From contig NZ_CP040058.1 of assembly GCF_005280655.1 (NCBI RefSeq), positions 1,650,001 through 1,714,000 of the forward strand: a stretch of 64,000 nt of DNA. The letters run 5' to 3'. The translations under genes were made by a program, and so were the position numbers. This DNA is from Anaerostipes rhamnosivorans (lineage in GTDB: Bacteria > Bacillota > Clostridia > Lachnospirales > Lachnospiraceae). The notes beneath the pieces are model-generated. The model was not told the DNA's origin, did no database searches, and was given only the letters and a program-made list of their open reading frames with translations. Within the stretch, counting starts at the first letter, position 1, and each line of letters starts with the position of its first letter. Shown here one piece after another: positions 18,598 through 27,715 of the stretch.

Positions 18598-19317
18598 ATG
18601 AATAAGCTAATTGACAGATTGTTAATCGAACGAAAAATTAGAGATCGTTCTGGCATCTATGGATATACACAGAGATCTCTGGCATATAACTCAAATAAAA
18701 TCGAAGGCTCCACATTGACAGAAGAACAGACGGCATCGCTATTTGATGAAGGAGTGCTGCCTTCTACAGATGATTATTATCGAGTCAAAGATGTAGAAGA
18801 GATGAATGGGCATTTTCTCATGTTCAACCGGATGTTAGACACATTAGATCAAGAACTAACATCTGATTTGATGAAAGAGTTTCATTATGAATTAAAGAGT
18901 GGCGTATTTGAGGATCGTGCAAATGGATATGCCATAGGAGATTTTAAAACACGCCCCAATATGATTGGCTTATATGAAACGGTACATCCCAAAGAGGTGT
19001 CGAAAGCCATTGATGATTTACTTCATTGGTATCAGATTTCTAGAAAAAATCTGAAAACGATTGTGCTTTTTCATGTAAAATATGAATCTATTCATCCTTT
19101 TCAGGACGGAAATGGACGAACTGGCAGAATGATTATTTTTAGGGAATGTCTTCGAAATGGATTGCTGCCATTGATTATTGAAGACGAAAATAGGAGCATT
19201 TATCTGAAAGGATTGAAAGAATATAGGGAAACGAAAGAAATAGGTATTCTTACAGATCTTTTCAAAAAAGAGCAAGAGCAATACAAACATAAAATGGATT
19301 ATTTTGAAGTACAGTAA
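18598..19317 (+). CDS. Fic domain protein (predicted AMP transferase, self-inhibited)
   Basis: A 239-aa Fic protein, a family that transfers AMP or related groups to target proteins. The catalytic motif HPFQDGNGRTGR is complete (His near residue 166). The N-terminal helix contains SNKIEG, matching the (S/T)xxxE(G/N) inhibitory motif, so this is a class II Fic whose own helix blocks ATP. No separate antitoxin gene is adjacent. The gene is AT-rich, has its own promoter and terminator and stands alone, suggesting independent acquisition. Target unknown. Confidence 0.93.
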   Translation: MNKLIDRLLIERKIRDRSGIYGYTQRSLAYNSNKIEGSTLTEEQTASLFDEGVLPSTDDYYRVKDVEEMNGHFLMFNRMLDTLDQELTSDLMKEFHYELKSGVFEDRANGYAIGDFKTRPNMIGLYETVHPKEVSKAIDDLLHWYQISRKNLKTIVLFHVKYESIHPFQDGNGRTGRMIIFRECLRNGLLPLIIEDENRSIYLKGLKEYRETKEIGILTDLFKKEQEQYKHKMDYFEVQ

Positions 19318-19342
19318 ACTTTTAAATGGATTCGTATTTTTC

Positions 19343-19369
19343 GAGAGAGGTTTTTCCTCTCTCTTTTTT
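19343..19369 (+). terminator. Terminator of the Fic gene
   Basis: GAGAGAGG pairs with CCTCTCTC over a TTTTT loop and is followed by six T. Confidence 0.9.
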
Positions 19370-19383
19370 GTTTGCCATACTAT

Positions 19384-19729
19384 TAAGAAAGAGGAGCAAT
19401 CCGGCTTGTTATACAGCAGACTCCTGTGAAAAATGGCCATACCAGGTTGATCTTCATTGTGAAGGATACGGGAATCGGTATGAGTGAGGAATTCTCGAAA
19501 AGGCTTTTTCTTCTCTTTGAGCAGGGAGATAGTTCTATATTATGGAACTACGGCAGAACATATCCGTTCCAGTAGCTGGGAAGACGCACAGACAGTAGCG
19601 ATCCTTGCCATGACAGCCAACGCATTCCGTGAAGACAAAGAAGCAGCCTTAGCTTCAGGGATGAAAGGGCATCTTGCAAAGCCGGTCGATATCAATCTCC
19701 TTTATAAGATGATATTTAATGCATTATAG
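19384..19729 (+). pseudogene. Remnant of a hybrid histidine kinase (ATPase and receiver ends)
   Basis: In one frame the text reads VKDTGIGMSEEFSKRLF then FEQGDSS, the G1-box region of a HATPase domain, and stops at the TAG at 19573. In another frame the sequence continues as VAILAMTANAFREDKEAALASGMKGHLAKPVDINLLYKMI, the C-terminal part of a receiver domain. The DNA between these parts is missing and the frames differ, so this is a decayed gene. The two fragments are clear; the rest is lost. Confidence 0.8.
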
Positions 19730-19755
19730 AAGAGACATAACAGTGGATTATACGT

Positions 19756-20001
19756 TCAGTAAAATGAATGAAATATGTTAAACAAATATCCTACTATAAT
19801 GATCCCGATGGTGCAGATGGAGATAAAAAGAGCAAGAAGTTTTGGTTTTACTGCTTTTTTCAGCATAATCATAGACGGTAAACTCAGTGTGGTGACTGCC
19901 ATCATAAAGGCAAGGATCGTTCCAAGCTGAGCTCCTTTTGCAAGCAGCGCTTCGGCAATAGGAATCGTGCCGAAAATATCTGCATACAATGGAAGGAATC
20001 A
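19756..20001 (-). pseudogene. C-terminal fragment of a predicted permease (COG0701-like)
   Basis: The minus-strand frame gives FLPLYADIFGTIPIAEALL, then LGTILAFMMAVTTLSLPSMIML and a final hydrophobic helix, matching by eye the end of the COG0701/ArsP-type permeases. About 80 residues remain of the usual 300 or so, and a TGA stands just upstream, so it is a truncated remnant. A short plus-strand tail-like frame (about 20010-20090) beside it is also unexplained, suggesting a deletion-prone spot. Confidence 0.65.
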
Positions 20002-20184
20002 GGAACATGGACTTCGGGGAAAGCCTTATTTTAGATGTCCCGAACCTGGATGAAGTATATAGGCTCCATGATATCCACTTTAGACAGTAAAAAAGAATCC
20101 CCTGTATTCTTGTTGAATTTATTGAAAAAAATAAGTACAATAGTAAGAAGGAATCAATGATGTTTAAACAAGAAAAGAGGATTT

Positions 20185-20982
20185 ATGAAGAAGTACAGAG
20201 GGGCCGTCTTCTTTGATTATGACGGAACGACCATAGACGAGACTGACAAGATCAATGGAGCCACAGAAACGACCATAAAAACGTTAGGAAAATTAAAGGA
20301 TAACGGGTATTTAACGATGCTGTGTTCCGGGCGCAGCAAGCGTTTTCTGGAGGCAGATATTGATAAATTTGAAGGAGCCATCACCTGCAATGGGTCTTAT
20401 ACTGAGATCGGTGGGGAAACTATGGATGACATCCATATCCCGGAGGAATTAGTGCAGGAAGTCATTGGACGGTATTTTTCGGAAGACACAGCTCTGCATT
20501 TAGAGACTCAGGACGTTACATATTATATGCACTATAACCAAAAATTCTATCAGGATTTCCGAGATTTTTTAGGATTCCCAGAACGATGGTTTGCTCCTTG
20601 GGAGAGACGCAAAAACGAACATATCACAAAGATCGTTGTGAATTATCATAAAGAGGATCTGATCGAAGAATTGCAGGCAGAGTTTGAAGACGTACTCCAG
20701 TGTGTCAAACCATTTGAGGACAGACGGATCTTAGACATTACTTCAAAAGGTGTGACAAAGGGGGATGCCATTACAAAGCTTTTAGACCGGCTCGGTATTG
20801 ATCGAAAAGACAGCTACGCATTCGGGGATTCTGACAATGACATTGAGATGTTAAAGACCGCGGGGACAGGGATTGTCATGGGGCGGCACAGCAAGGCAGC
20901 AGGCAGGGCCGCAACCATGATAACAGGAACAGTCAAAGAGGAAGGAATCACACAGGCGTTAGAAAAACTAGGCCTGATCTAA
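20185..20982 (+). CDS. HAD superfamily hydrolase, Cof type
   Basis: A 265-aa Cof-like sugar-phosphate phosphatase. HAD motif I is FDYDGT near the N-terminus, motif II the Ser of CSGRS, motif III the Lys near GVTKGDAI, and motif IV GDSDNDIEML. The middle holds the C2B cap domain. AGAGG precedes the ATG. It stands alone between pseudogenes and a terminator. Substrate not predictable. Confidence 0.9.
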   Translation: MKKYRGAVFFDYDGTTIDETDKINGATETTIKTLGKLKDNGYLTMLCSGRSKRFLEADIDKFEGAITCNGSYTEIGGETMDDIHIPEELVQEVIGRYFSEDTALHLETQDVTYYMHYNQKFYQDFRDFLGFPERWFAPWERRKNEHITKIVVNYHKEDLIEELQAEFEDVLQCVKPFEDRRILDITSKGVTKGDAITKLLDRLGIDRKDSYAFGDSDNDIEMLKTAGTGIVMGRHSKAAGRAATMITGTVKEEGITQALEKLGLI

Positions 20983-21074
20983 GAAAATGATCAGATGATT
21001 ACAAGAAGAAACATTAGGTGCGCCTCAGTCCCAGTCCATCTACGGGACATCACAAAGACAGATATCAAAGATAA

Positions 21075-21109
21075 AACATCCTGGCAGATAGAAAGCTGGG
21101 ATGTTTTTT
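21075..21109 (+). terminator. Terminator after the HAD gene
   Basis: AACATCC (21075-21081) pairs with GGATGTT (21099-21105), extended by a GC pair, then a T-run. Confidence 0.8.
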
Positions 21110-21203
21110 AATTTTACCTAATTTTTCAATGTCTTCGTTATCTTATCTGGTATAGATAGGAAACTACCTTTATGGTAGAATTCTTCTCAGAGGTGATGTT
21201 AAG

Positions 21204-21872
21204 ATGAAAAAAATTGCTATTATAGAAGATGATTTAGATATTTGTAAAATGATGAGCCGGTTTTTACAGAACAATGATTACATAGTTAAGTATGCATTAC
21301 AAGGCAATGAGGGTGTATTATTATGTGAGTCATTTATTCCTGATTTAATCGTATTGGATATCATGCTGCCTCAATTAAATGGTCATGATGTGTTAAGAAA
21401 GCTTCGAGAATTTACGAACAGACCTGTCATTGTAGTATCAGCAAAAACAATGGTTCAGTCTAAAATCGAATTGTTAAAATTGGGTGCTGATGACTATATA
21501 ACAAAACCATTTAATTTATATGAACTTCTTGCGCGAATAGAAGCAAATTTAAAACGTATGCCAACGAACCAGAACTTTGAATACAACAGTATAAAATATA
21601 AAGATATAGAGATTAAAAATTTTACTGTATCCATAAAAAATACTGTAGTTCCATTTACGTCAACAGAACTAAGTATTTTACAGCTTTTAATTCAATATCC
21701 GCAAAAAATTTTTTCAAAGCAGAATTTATATGAATCTATTTGGAATGAACCGTATGCTTACGATGACGATACAATTAACACGCATATCAGCCGTATACGA
21801 AAAAAAATTAAAGCTATTGCCAAAGAAGACTATATACAGACGGTATGGGGGATTGGATATAAAATCAAATAA
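21204..21872 (+). CDS. OmpR-family response regulator
   Basis: A 222-aa two-component regulator. The receiver has DD at the start (IIEDDLDICKM), the phosphorylated Asp in LIVLDIMLPQLNG, and the Lys of ADDYITKPF. The C-terminal winged helix ends in DTINTHISRIRKKIK. AGAGGTG precedes the ATG. It opens an AT-rich set with an ABC transporter and a kinase, an arrangement common for lantibiotic or bacitracin self-protection and sensing. Codon use is visibly more AT-rich than in the flanks, suggesting transfer. Confidence 0.92.
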   Translation: MKKIAIIEDDLDICKMMSRFLQNNDYIVKYALQGNEGVLLCESFIPDLIVLDIMLPQLNGHDVLRKLREFTNRPVIVVSAKTMVQSKIELLKLGADDYITKPFNLYELLARIEANLKRMPTNQNFEYNSIKYKDIEIKNFTVSIKNTVVPFTSTELSILQLLIQYPQKIFSKQNLYESIWNEPYAYDDDTINTHISRIRKKIKAIAKEDYIQTVWGIGYKIK

Positions 21873-21935
21873 ATAGCTTTAGATTTTATTTAGATTTGTT
21901 ATATATACTGGCATAGAAAGAAGGGAGTGTTGAAC

Positions 21936-22853
21936 ATGGCTAGAACAATATGTGAAACAAAAAACTTAAGTAAAAAATATAAAAATTTCTATGCCTTAAA
22001 AAATGTAAATTTAACAATACACAAAGGTGAGATTTACGGGTTAATTGGTGAAAATGGAGCAGGAAAAACAACTTTGATCCGCCTTTTGACAGGTCTTAAT
22101 TTTAAAAGCGGCGGTGAAATTGTCTTATTTGGGCAGAACAGTAATCTGCAACAAGAGCGACTGAAAATTGGCTGTACGATTGAAATGCCGGCTTTATATA
22201 AGGATATGACCGCAAAACAAAATCTTGAGGTACAAAGAATACAAAGAGGCATTCCAAATAAGAAATGTGTTTCAGATACTTTGGGATTTGTTGGGTTAGC
22301 CCATGTTGGCAATAAGCGAGTTTCTAATTTTTCTCTTGGAATGAAACAACGGCTTGCATTAGGCGTTGCCTTGCTGGGGGAACCAGAATTTTTGATTTTA
22401 GATGAACCTGTCAATGGATTAGACCCCACTGGAATTATTGAATTACGAGAATTGTTAAAAAAGTTGGTAAAAGAAAAAGAAACAACCATTTTAATTTCGA
22501 GTCATATTTTAAGTGAATTGCACCAGCTTGCGACTTATTATGGCTTTTTGCATAATGGGGAGCTTTTAAAACAAATTTCTGCTGAAAAATTAAATGAAGA
22601 ATGTAAACGACATATATGTTTAAGAACAGATGATGTTCAGCGAACAGCGGTTATCTTGGAAAATCAATTAAGTATCAAGAAGTATTCTATATACCCCGAC
22701 AAATCCATTCGGATATTTGATGATTTAGATAAAACCCGTGCAATTTCGAAAGTGCTGTCAGATAACAGAATTATGATTGATGAAATTTCAATTCAAGGAG
22801 AAAGCTTGGAAACTTACTTTGAAAATCTGATTGGGGGTAGGAAAAATGTTTAA
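21936..22853 (+). CDS. ABC transporter ATP-binding protein (ABC-2 exporter type)
   Basis: A 305-aa ATPase. Walker A is GENGAGKTT, the signature FSLGMKQRLALG, Walker B FLILDEPVNGLDP, and the switch His is in ILISSHIL. The C-terminal 80 residues follow the pattern of exporters for lantibiotics and similar peptides. The ATG at 21936 is preferred over the GTG at 21927 since AAGGGAG stands eight bases upstream. It overlaps the permease start by eight bases. Confidence 0.9.
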   Translation: MARTICETKNLSKKYKNFYALKNVNLTIHKGEIYGLIGENGAGKTTLIRLLTGLNFKSGGEIVLFGQNSNLQQERLKIGCTIEMPALYKDMTAKQNLEVQRIQRGIPNKKCVSDTLGFVGLAHVGNKRVSNFSLGMKQRLALGVALLGEPEFLILDEPVNGLDPTGIIELRELLKKLVKEKETTILISSHILSELHQLATYYGFLHNGELLKQISAEKLNEECKRHICLRTDDVQRTAVILENQLSIKKYSIYPDKSIRIFDDLDKTRAISKVLSDNRIMIDEISIQGESLETYFENLIGGRKNV

Positions 22854-23677
22854 TCAAATCAAAGCAGAATTTTATAAATTATTTCATACAAAGGCTCTGT
22901 ATTTAATGCTTGTTTTGATCTTATGTGTTTTTGGTATATTTTCCATAGGTGGAGAACAGCAATTTGTTGTGTCAAGTTCAAGTGTAGACAATAAATGGGA
23001 AATTGGAAAAACAGTAGGATTTCTTGCAAGGGCATATAGTGATACCTTGCACCCTTTTCTAGGAGAAGTAATAAGGACGGCTACTTCATACACAGTATTT
23101 TTTTGGCTGATTATTTTGATATTTTCGGTAACCTTTTTTTCAAGAGAATATCAAGACTCAACAATAAAAATCGCGATTGCAAGTGGTCAAAGCAGACTTA
23201 AATTTTTTTTAGCAAAATATCTTGTAATTACAATTACCAGCCTTGTTTTATATTTTTTATTTATAATGACTGCATTTATAATAGAATGTATAAAGTTTCA
23301 TGTGTCATTGGAATTCCTAAATATTATGCCAATGCTGAAAATTGCTATTTTAAATTGTATGGTGATGTCAGGATTTATCAGTATAACTCTTATGTTTTGT
23401 ATTATTTTTAGACATACAGCCGTTGTTGTTGGGGTAATGTGTTTATTCACATTTAGCGCTCCTATGATTTATATGATGACATGGGACCGTATGTCTGTAC
23501 AATCATGGGAGGTTTTACTATATTTAAAAATCAAATCCAATGTATTATTGGATGAATACGTGTTCTTACAATATACTTCCTGGTATAGAAAATTCCATTA
23601 TCCTTTATTTTATAGGAGTGATGATTTTTACATCTATAATTTCATTTGCAATATTACGCAAACAAGAAATACGTTAA
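22846..23677 (+). pseudogene. ABC-2 permease with a frameshift near its end
   Basis: The frame from the ATG at 22846 encodes an ABC-2 permease with five membrane helices, but near 23590-23610 the expected sixth helix moves to another frame: IILYFIGVMIFTSIISFAIL followed by RKQEIR and a TAA at 23675-23677. In the original frame the text after YPLFY is not membrane-like and runs straight through into the kinase gene. So one indel has removed the native stop and made a continuous 574-codon frame (22846-24567). It may be a real mutation, phase-variable slippage or a sequencing error. Confidence 0.7.
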
Positions 23678-23697
23678 AAAGAGTGGAAAGGGGATGG

Positions 23698-24567
23698 ATG
23701 AAGATGTGGTATGTTATATTGGTTTTAATAATTTTCATATTAGTAATCTACCTCTACACACTTATCACACAAATTCGTAATTTAAATGGGCAGATTCAAG
23801 AAAACCGGCCAATCCGCATTTCATTATTTAGTAAATATATAGAAGAATTGGCTTCTCAAATCATTGAAAAAGACATAGAACATAAAAAATTGCAAATTCA
23901 AATCAAACAAGAGGAAGAACAGCTGAAGCAATCCATTTCTAATATCAGCCATGATCTAAGAACACCGTTGACATCAATGCAAGGCTATCTAACACTCTTA
24001 CAAGAATGCAAGGATGAAGAAGAACAAAAACAATTTTTAGATATTATTAAGGTAAAAGCAGATTATCTAACTGAATTAATACAAGAATTTTATGACTTAT
24101 CCCTTTTAGAACATGCTGAATTTGACATTGAAATACAAAGAGTGGATATAAACAGGATTGTGACCGATTGTGTGCTAGAAAAATATTGTGAATTTAAAGA
24201 TGTTCAGCCAATAATCCAAACAGAAAATAATCCTGTTTGGATTATTGGAAATGACATAGTTTGTAAAAGAATTATAGAAAATTTAATTGTAAATGCCATA
24301 CGTTACTCCGATGATTATATCGAAATATCCATAAATTCCAACGGAGTATTTACAATAAAAAATTCAACACACCTATCAGATGATATAAATGTAGAATCAT
24401 TGTTTGAGAAATTTTATACTGCGGATAAATCCCGAACACGAGGAAGTTCGGGTTTGGGTTTGTATATTGTCAAGGAACTTCTTAATAAAATAGGCGGAGT
24501 TATTGGAAACGTAAATTATAAAGATAAAGTTTTAATAATTTCAATTCAATTTTCAATGGCAAATTAG
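23698..24567 (+). CDS. Sensor histidine kinase (short, one membrane helix)
   Basis: From the ATG at 23698, preceded by AAAGGGG, this is a 289-aa kinase with one N-terminal helix (VILVLIIFILVIYLYTLI), a coiled linker, the H-box ISNISHDLRTPLTSMQGY, an N-box (IIENLIVNAIRYS) and the GLGLYIV G-box. The lack of an extracellular sensing domain is typical of kinases that sense through a partner ABC transporter. Partner regulator is the 21204 gene. In the present sequence the kinase frame is also continuous with the frameshifted permease, so a permease-kinase fusion could be made. Confidence 0.85.
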   Translation: MKMWYVILVLIIFILVIYLYTLITQIRNLNGQIQENRPIRISLFSKYIEELASQIIEKDIEHKKLQIQIKQEEEQLKQSISNISHDLRTPLTSMQGYLTLLQECKDEEEQKQFLDIIKVKADYLTELIQEFYDLSLLEHAEFDIEIQRVDINRIVTDCVLEKYCEFKDVQPIIQTENNPVWIIGNDIVCKRIIENLIVNAIRYSDDYIEISINSNGVFTIKNSTHLSDDINVESLFEKFYTADKSRTRGSSGLGLYIVKELLNKIGGVIGNVNYKDKVLIISIQFSMAN

Positions 24568-24618
24568 GTGTGTGATCTAAGAAATGCACTAAGTTTTGAA
24601 AGAAAAATAAATAGACAG

Positions 24619-24672
24619 TTGACATTTTCCAAAAAGCGTCATATGATACCATATAGTTCACAAAGTAAACTA
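24619..24672 (+). promoter_or_regulatory. Promoter and operator of the MarR-FUSC operon
   Basis: TTGACA (24619-24624), 17-base spacer, TATGAT (24642-24647). Just downstream at 24654-24672 is the near-palindrome TAGTTCAC-AAA-GTAAACTA (one mismatch), placed where a repressor would block initiation. Confidence 0.75.
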
Positions 24673-24690
24673 AGAGATGTGGAGGGTGTG

Positions 24691-25128
24691 ATGAAAGATG
24701 AAAAATGGCTGGAATCTATGGAAAAGCTAGGAACTGTACGGCTGTTTTCCAGTCTGTATGTAAAAAAATCACGCAAAGGGGCATTGACTTCAGCCCAGGA
24801 GATTGACCTGCTCTTTCGCACAGCACTGGCAGAAGAGGCCCTGACGCCTTTGGACTTAAGTTATGCCATGGGCATCAGAAAGAATGCGGTGAGCCGTCTG
24901 ATCGAAGATCTGACAAAAAAACATTTGGTCCAGAAGATAGAGTGCAAAAAGGATAAGCGCAGTTATTATTTAAAGATTACCGAGAACGGCAAAAAAGAAC
25001 TGGACGACACCTATTATTACTATATGGAACCGTTCTATGAACTGCAGAGAAATCTGGGAGAAGAAGATTTTGATACATTAATGAAACTGATCCAAAAGGC
25101 CAATGACAGTGCTATGGACAAGAAATAA
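24691..25128 (+). CDS. MarR family transcriptional regulator
   Basis: A 145-aa winged-helix protein. The recognition region is LTPLDLSYAMGIRKNAVSRLIEDLTKKHLV, with the wing at KKDKRSYYLKITENG. The ATG at 24691 follows GGAGG; the frame extends upstream to 24568, but that part covers the promoter and is not coding. The FUSC efflux gene follows after 12 bases, so it probably represses itself and the exporter. Confidence 0.88.
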   Translation: MKDEKWLESMEKLGTVRLFSSLYVKKSRKGALTSAQEIDLLFRTALAEEALTPLDLSYAMGIRKNAVSRLIEDLTKKHLVQKIECKKDKRSYYLKITENGKKELDDTYYYYMEPFYELQRNLGEEDFDTLMKLIQKANDSAMDKK

Positions 25129-25140
25129 GGAGGAATTTTT

Positions 25141-26220
25141 TTGACAGTATATCAGGAATTACAGTTAAGCTCAACAGGATCAAAACAGCTGATCCATAAA
25201 ACAGAAGATAAGAAGGAAAAAAGGCGTCACATCCTGATCTATAATGTAAAAGTATATCTGGTTGTGGCATTTTGTTTTGCGGTGGTCACTGTTTACAGCC
25301 ATCTGTTCGGCTCTGCAAACAGTGTCGTGGGCGTTACCGTGCTGCTCTCTCTGCTGGTGTTACGTCAGGCGGATTTTGGGATTAAAACATCCCATGGAGT
25401 TGGAGTCATCTTTTTGATCTTTGGGATCTTGGCAGCAGGGCCGAGGCTGTCAAATATGGCGTCTGACCCTGTTCCGGCATTTTTTATTAACGTGATATGC
25501 ATTCTGGGAATCGTGCTCTTTAGCTGCCACAATGTGCTCATGTCAAACCAATCCACCTTTGTACTGGGTTATCTGCTCCTGCAGGGATATGATGTGACAG
25601 GACATGAGTTCTATCTAAGAGTTGCGGGCCTGGCCGTTGGGGCAGCCGTGTGTGCGGCGGTCTTTTACATCGATCATAAAGACAGATCCTATAAACGAAG
25701 TTTTGCAGACCTGTTCAGAGAATTTGACCTGCGATCTGCGCGTACCAGCTGGTACCTGAGGCTGACTTTCGGCATCTCCACTGCGATGCTGATCGTATCA
25801 CTGCTGAACATTCCACGGGTCATGTGGGTCGGTATCGCTTCTATGTCTGTGCTGCTTCCATTTACAAAGGATATGGAATACAAAGCAAAAAGACGTGCTC
25901 CGTTTAATATTCTGGGATGTGGTATTTTTCTGCTGTTATACTGGATCCTTCCTAAAAGCATGTATCCTTTCATTGGATTGCTGGGAGGGATCGGCGTTGG
26001 ATATTCCGCAGGCTACGAATGGCAGACAGTATTTAATACATTCGGAGCGTTAGCCATTGCTGCCAGCGTGTTCGGTTTAAAAGCGGCAATTATCCTAAGA
26101 ATTGTGACCAATGTAGTTGCTTCCCTTTATGCGGCTGTATTTGACAAGACATTCAGAAAAGCCTCCGCATGGCTTGGCGAGATGGCAGACAGCCAGAATG
26201 CAATGGAAGATGGTATCTGA
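25141..26220 (+). CDS. FUSC family membrane protein (aromatic acid/amphiphile exporter-like)
   Basis: A 359-aa membrane protein with two blocks of helices separated by a soluble stretch (about 180-205), the FUSC/fusaric acid resistance layout. It starts at TTG (25141) after AAGGAGG; no nearby in-frame ATG is available. Located directly after a MarR gene, the usual arrangement for efflux of phenolic or bile-like compounds; substrate is inference. Confidence 0.82.
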   Translation: MTVYQELQLSSTGSKQLIHKTEDKKEKRRHILIYNVKVYLVVAFCFAVVTVYSHLFGSANSVVGVTVLLSLLVLRQADFGIKTSHGVGVIFLIFGILAAGPRLSNMASDPVPAFFINVICILGIVLFSCHNVLMSNQSTFVLGYLLLQGYDVTGHEFYLRVAGLAVGAAVCAAVFYIDHKDRSYKRSFADLFREFDLRSARTSWYLRLTFGISTAMLIVSLLNIPRVMWVGIASMSVLLPFTKDMEYKAKRRAPFNILGCGIFLLLYWILPKSMYPFIGLLGGIGVGYSAGYEWQTVFNTFGALAIAASVFGLKAAIILRIVTNVVASLYAAVFDKTFRKASAWLGEMADSQNAMEDGI

Positions 26221-26257
26221 CAGACATGGAAGCGTTTTACGAAGCCTGCATGTGGGG

Positions 26258-26368
26258 AGGACATACCTGTGTAAGGGGGAGACCTTATTGATACCGGATG
26301 GTACGGGTATGCTGGAGTTCAAAGGAGAAATGGATCTATTCCCGGCGTCCTACAGAAATGAAAAATAG
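26258..26368 (+). pseudogene. Possible remnant of mannose-6-phosphate isomerase C-terminus
   Basis: The frame ending at the TAG at 26366-26368 reads YLCKGETLLIPDGTGMLEF then KGEMDLFPASY, which resembles the last beta-strands of class I ManA (cupin, with ESFLIPAG-like text). Only about 35 residues remain, with no start or catalytic part. The match is by eye, so moderate to low confidence. Confidence 0.45.
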
Positions 26369-26370
26369 AG

Positions 26371-26420
26371 AAAAAAACCTTTCTGCGGCAGAAGACTACT
26401 GCCATAGAAAGGCCTTTTTT
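26371..26420. terminator. Bidirectional terminator between FUSC and trpB
   Basis: A long stem (AACCTTTCTGCGGCAG with CTGCCATAGAAAGG) flanked by A-runs on one side and T-runs on the other, so it can end transcripts from both strands. Confidence 0.85.
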
Positions 26421-26439
26421 ATTCTGACAAGGCATTTAT

Positions 26440-27654
26440 TTAAAGGTACTTTTCTCCATACCCATAATTCTCAACTACATAGTCGATGTCTTTGTCGCCC
26501 CGGCCGCTTAAGCATACCAAGATGGAACCTTTTTTCATTTCCTTTGCTTTTTTTGTGGCATAGGCTAAGGCATGGGAGCTTTCGATGGCGGGAATGATCC
26601 CCTCATAGCGGGATAACTCAAAGAACGCTTTCATGGCGTCCTCATCGTCCACTGTTTTATAGTCCACTCTGCCAAGATCATTTAAGAATGCGTGTTCCGG
26701 TCCCACGGAAGGGTAGTCAAGTCCGCTGGCGATGGAATAGACCGGCGCCGGCTCTCCGTCCTTGTCCTTTAACATGATGCTTTCAAATCCATGCATGACA
26801 CCTTTTTCACCATAAGTCATGGAAGCGGCGTGGTCGCCGAGATTTGATCCGCGTCCTAACGGCTCCACGCCTACGATGTCCACTGGCTCGTTGATGAATG
26901 GAATGAACATACCGATAGAGTTGCTGCCTCCTCCCACGCAGGCGCATACAACATCAGGAAGCAGACCGGTCATTTCTACAAACTGATCTTTTGCTTCATA
27001 GCCCACCACGGACTGGAAGTCACGGACCATCAGCGGGAACGGGTGGGGTCCCAGGGCGGATCCAATGCAGTAGATGGAATCCTTGTAGTTCTTAGCATAA
27101 GACTCAAAAGCTGAATCCACGGCTTCTTTTAAGGTTTTTAACCCGTGAGAGACAGGGACTACTTTGGCTCCCAGTATTTTCATTCTAGTGACATTCGGTG
27201 CCTGTTTGGCGATATCCACTTCGCCCATATGTATCTCACATTCCAGCCCGAAAAAGGCTGCCGCAGTGGCAAGGGCCACACCGTGCTGTCCGGCGCCTGT
27301 CTCAGCGATCAGGCGTTTTTTGCCCATGAATTTGGCCAGCAGGCCTTCCCCCATACAGTGGTTTAACTTGTGGGCACCTGTGTGGTTTAAATCTTCCCGT
27401 TTCAGGTAGATCTGGCAGTTGCCGTACAGCTTGGAAAGCCGCTCACAGTGATAGACCGGAGTAGGCCTTCCCTGGAATTCTTTGCGGATCCTTCTAAGTT
27501 CATTGATGAACTGGGAAGAATGGCAGATAGTCTGGTAAGCCTCGGAGATCTCTTCAAAGGCAGGGCGCAGTTCATCTGTTAAATAAGCTCCGCCGTAAGG
27601 GCCGAAGCGGCCCTCTGAATCAGGATAGTTTCTAAGGTATGTTCTATAATCCAT
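26440..27654 (-). CDS. trpB: Tryptophan synthase beta chain (orphan)
   Basis: PLP enzyme condensing indole with serine, 404 aa. Key residues are visible: the PLP Lys in [11 protein letters not shown], the Glu of AETGAGQHG, the phosphate loop [10 protein letters not shown], the Asp of [12 protein letters not shown] and the Ser of [15 protein letters not shown] stands before the ATG. No trpA or other trp gene is nearby; it lies downstream of a tandem-GntR gene with its own promoter. It may salvage indole or act on serine rather than take part in full tryptophan synthesis. The family is secure; the role is inference. Confidence 0.95.
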   Translation of the reverse strand: MDYRTYLRNYPDSEGRFGPYGGAYLTDELRPAFEEISEAYQTICHSSQFINELRRIRKEFQGRPTPVYHCERLSKLYGNCQIYLKREDLNHTGAHKLNHCMGEGLLAKFMGKKRLIAETGAGQHGVALATAAAFFGLECEIHMGEVDIAKQAPNVTRMKILGAKVVPVSHGLKTLKEAVDSAFESYAKNYKDSIYCIGSALGPHPFPLMVRDFQSVVGYEAKDQFVEMTGLLPDVVCACVGGGSNSIGMFIPFINEPVDIVGVEPLGRGSNLGDHAASMTYGEKGVMHGFESIMLKDKDGEPAPVYSIASGLDYPSVGPEHAFLNDLGRVDYKTVDDEDAMKAFFELSRYEGIIPAIESSHALAYATKKAKEMKKGSILVCLSGRGDKDIDYVVENYGYGEKYL

Positions 27655-27686
27655 AATTTCCTCCTGTGTTATTGTTGTTAAGCTTT

Positions 27687-27715
27687 ATTTTATCACGAAA
27701 GCTTGTCTTTATCAA
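27687..27715 (-). promoter_or_regulatory. Promoter of trpB inside the end of the GntR gene
   Basis: Minus strand: TTGATA (plus 27710-27715), 17-base spacer, TAAAAT (plus 27687-27692), leaving a leader of about 25 nt. No room for a T-box or attenuator. Confidence 0.65.

Noticed and set aside
24568..24690. Upstream extension of the MarR gene at 24691
   Set aside because: It covers TTGACA, the -10 and the operator, and the ATG at 24691 has a good GGAGG.
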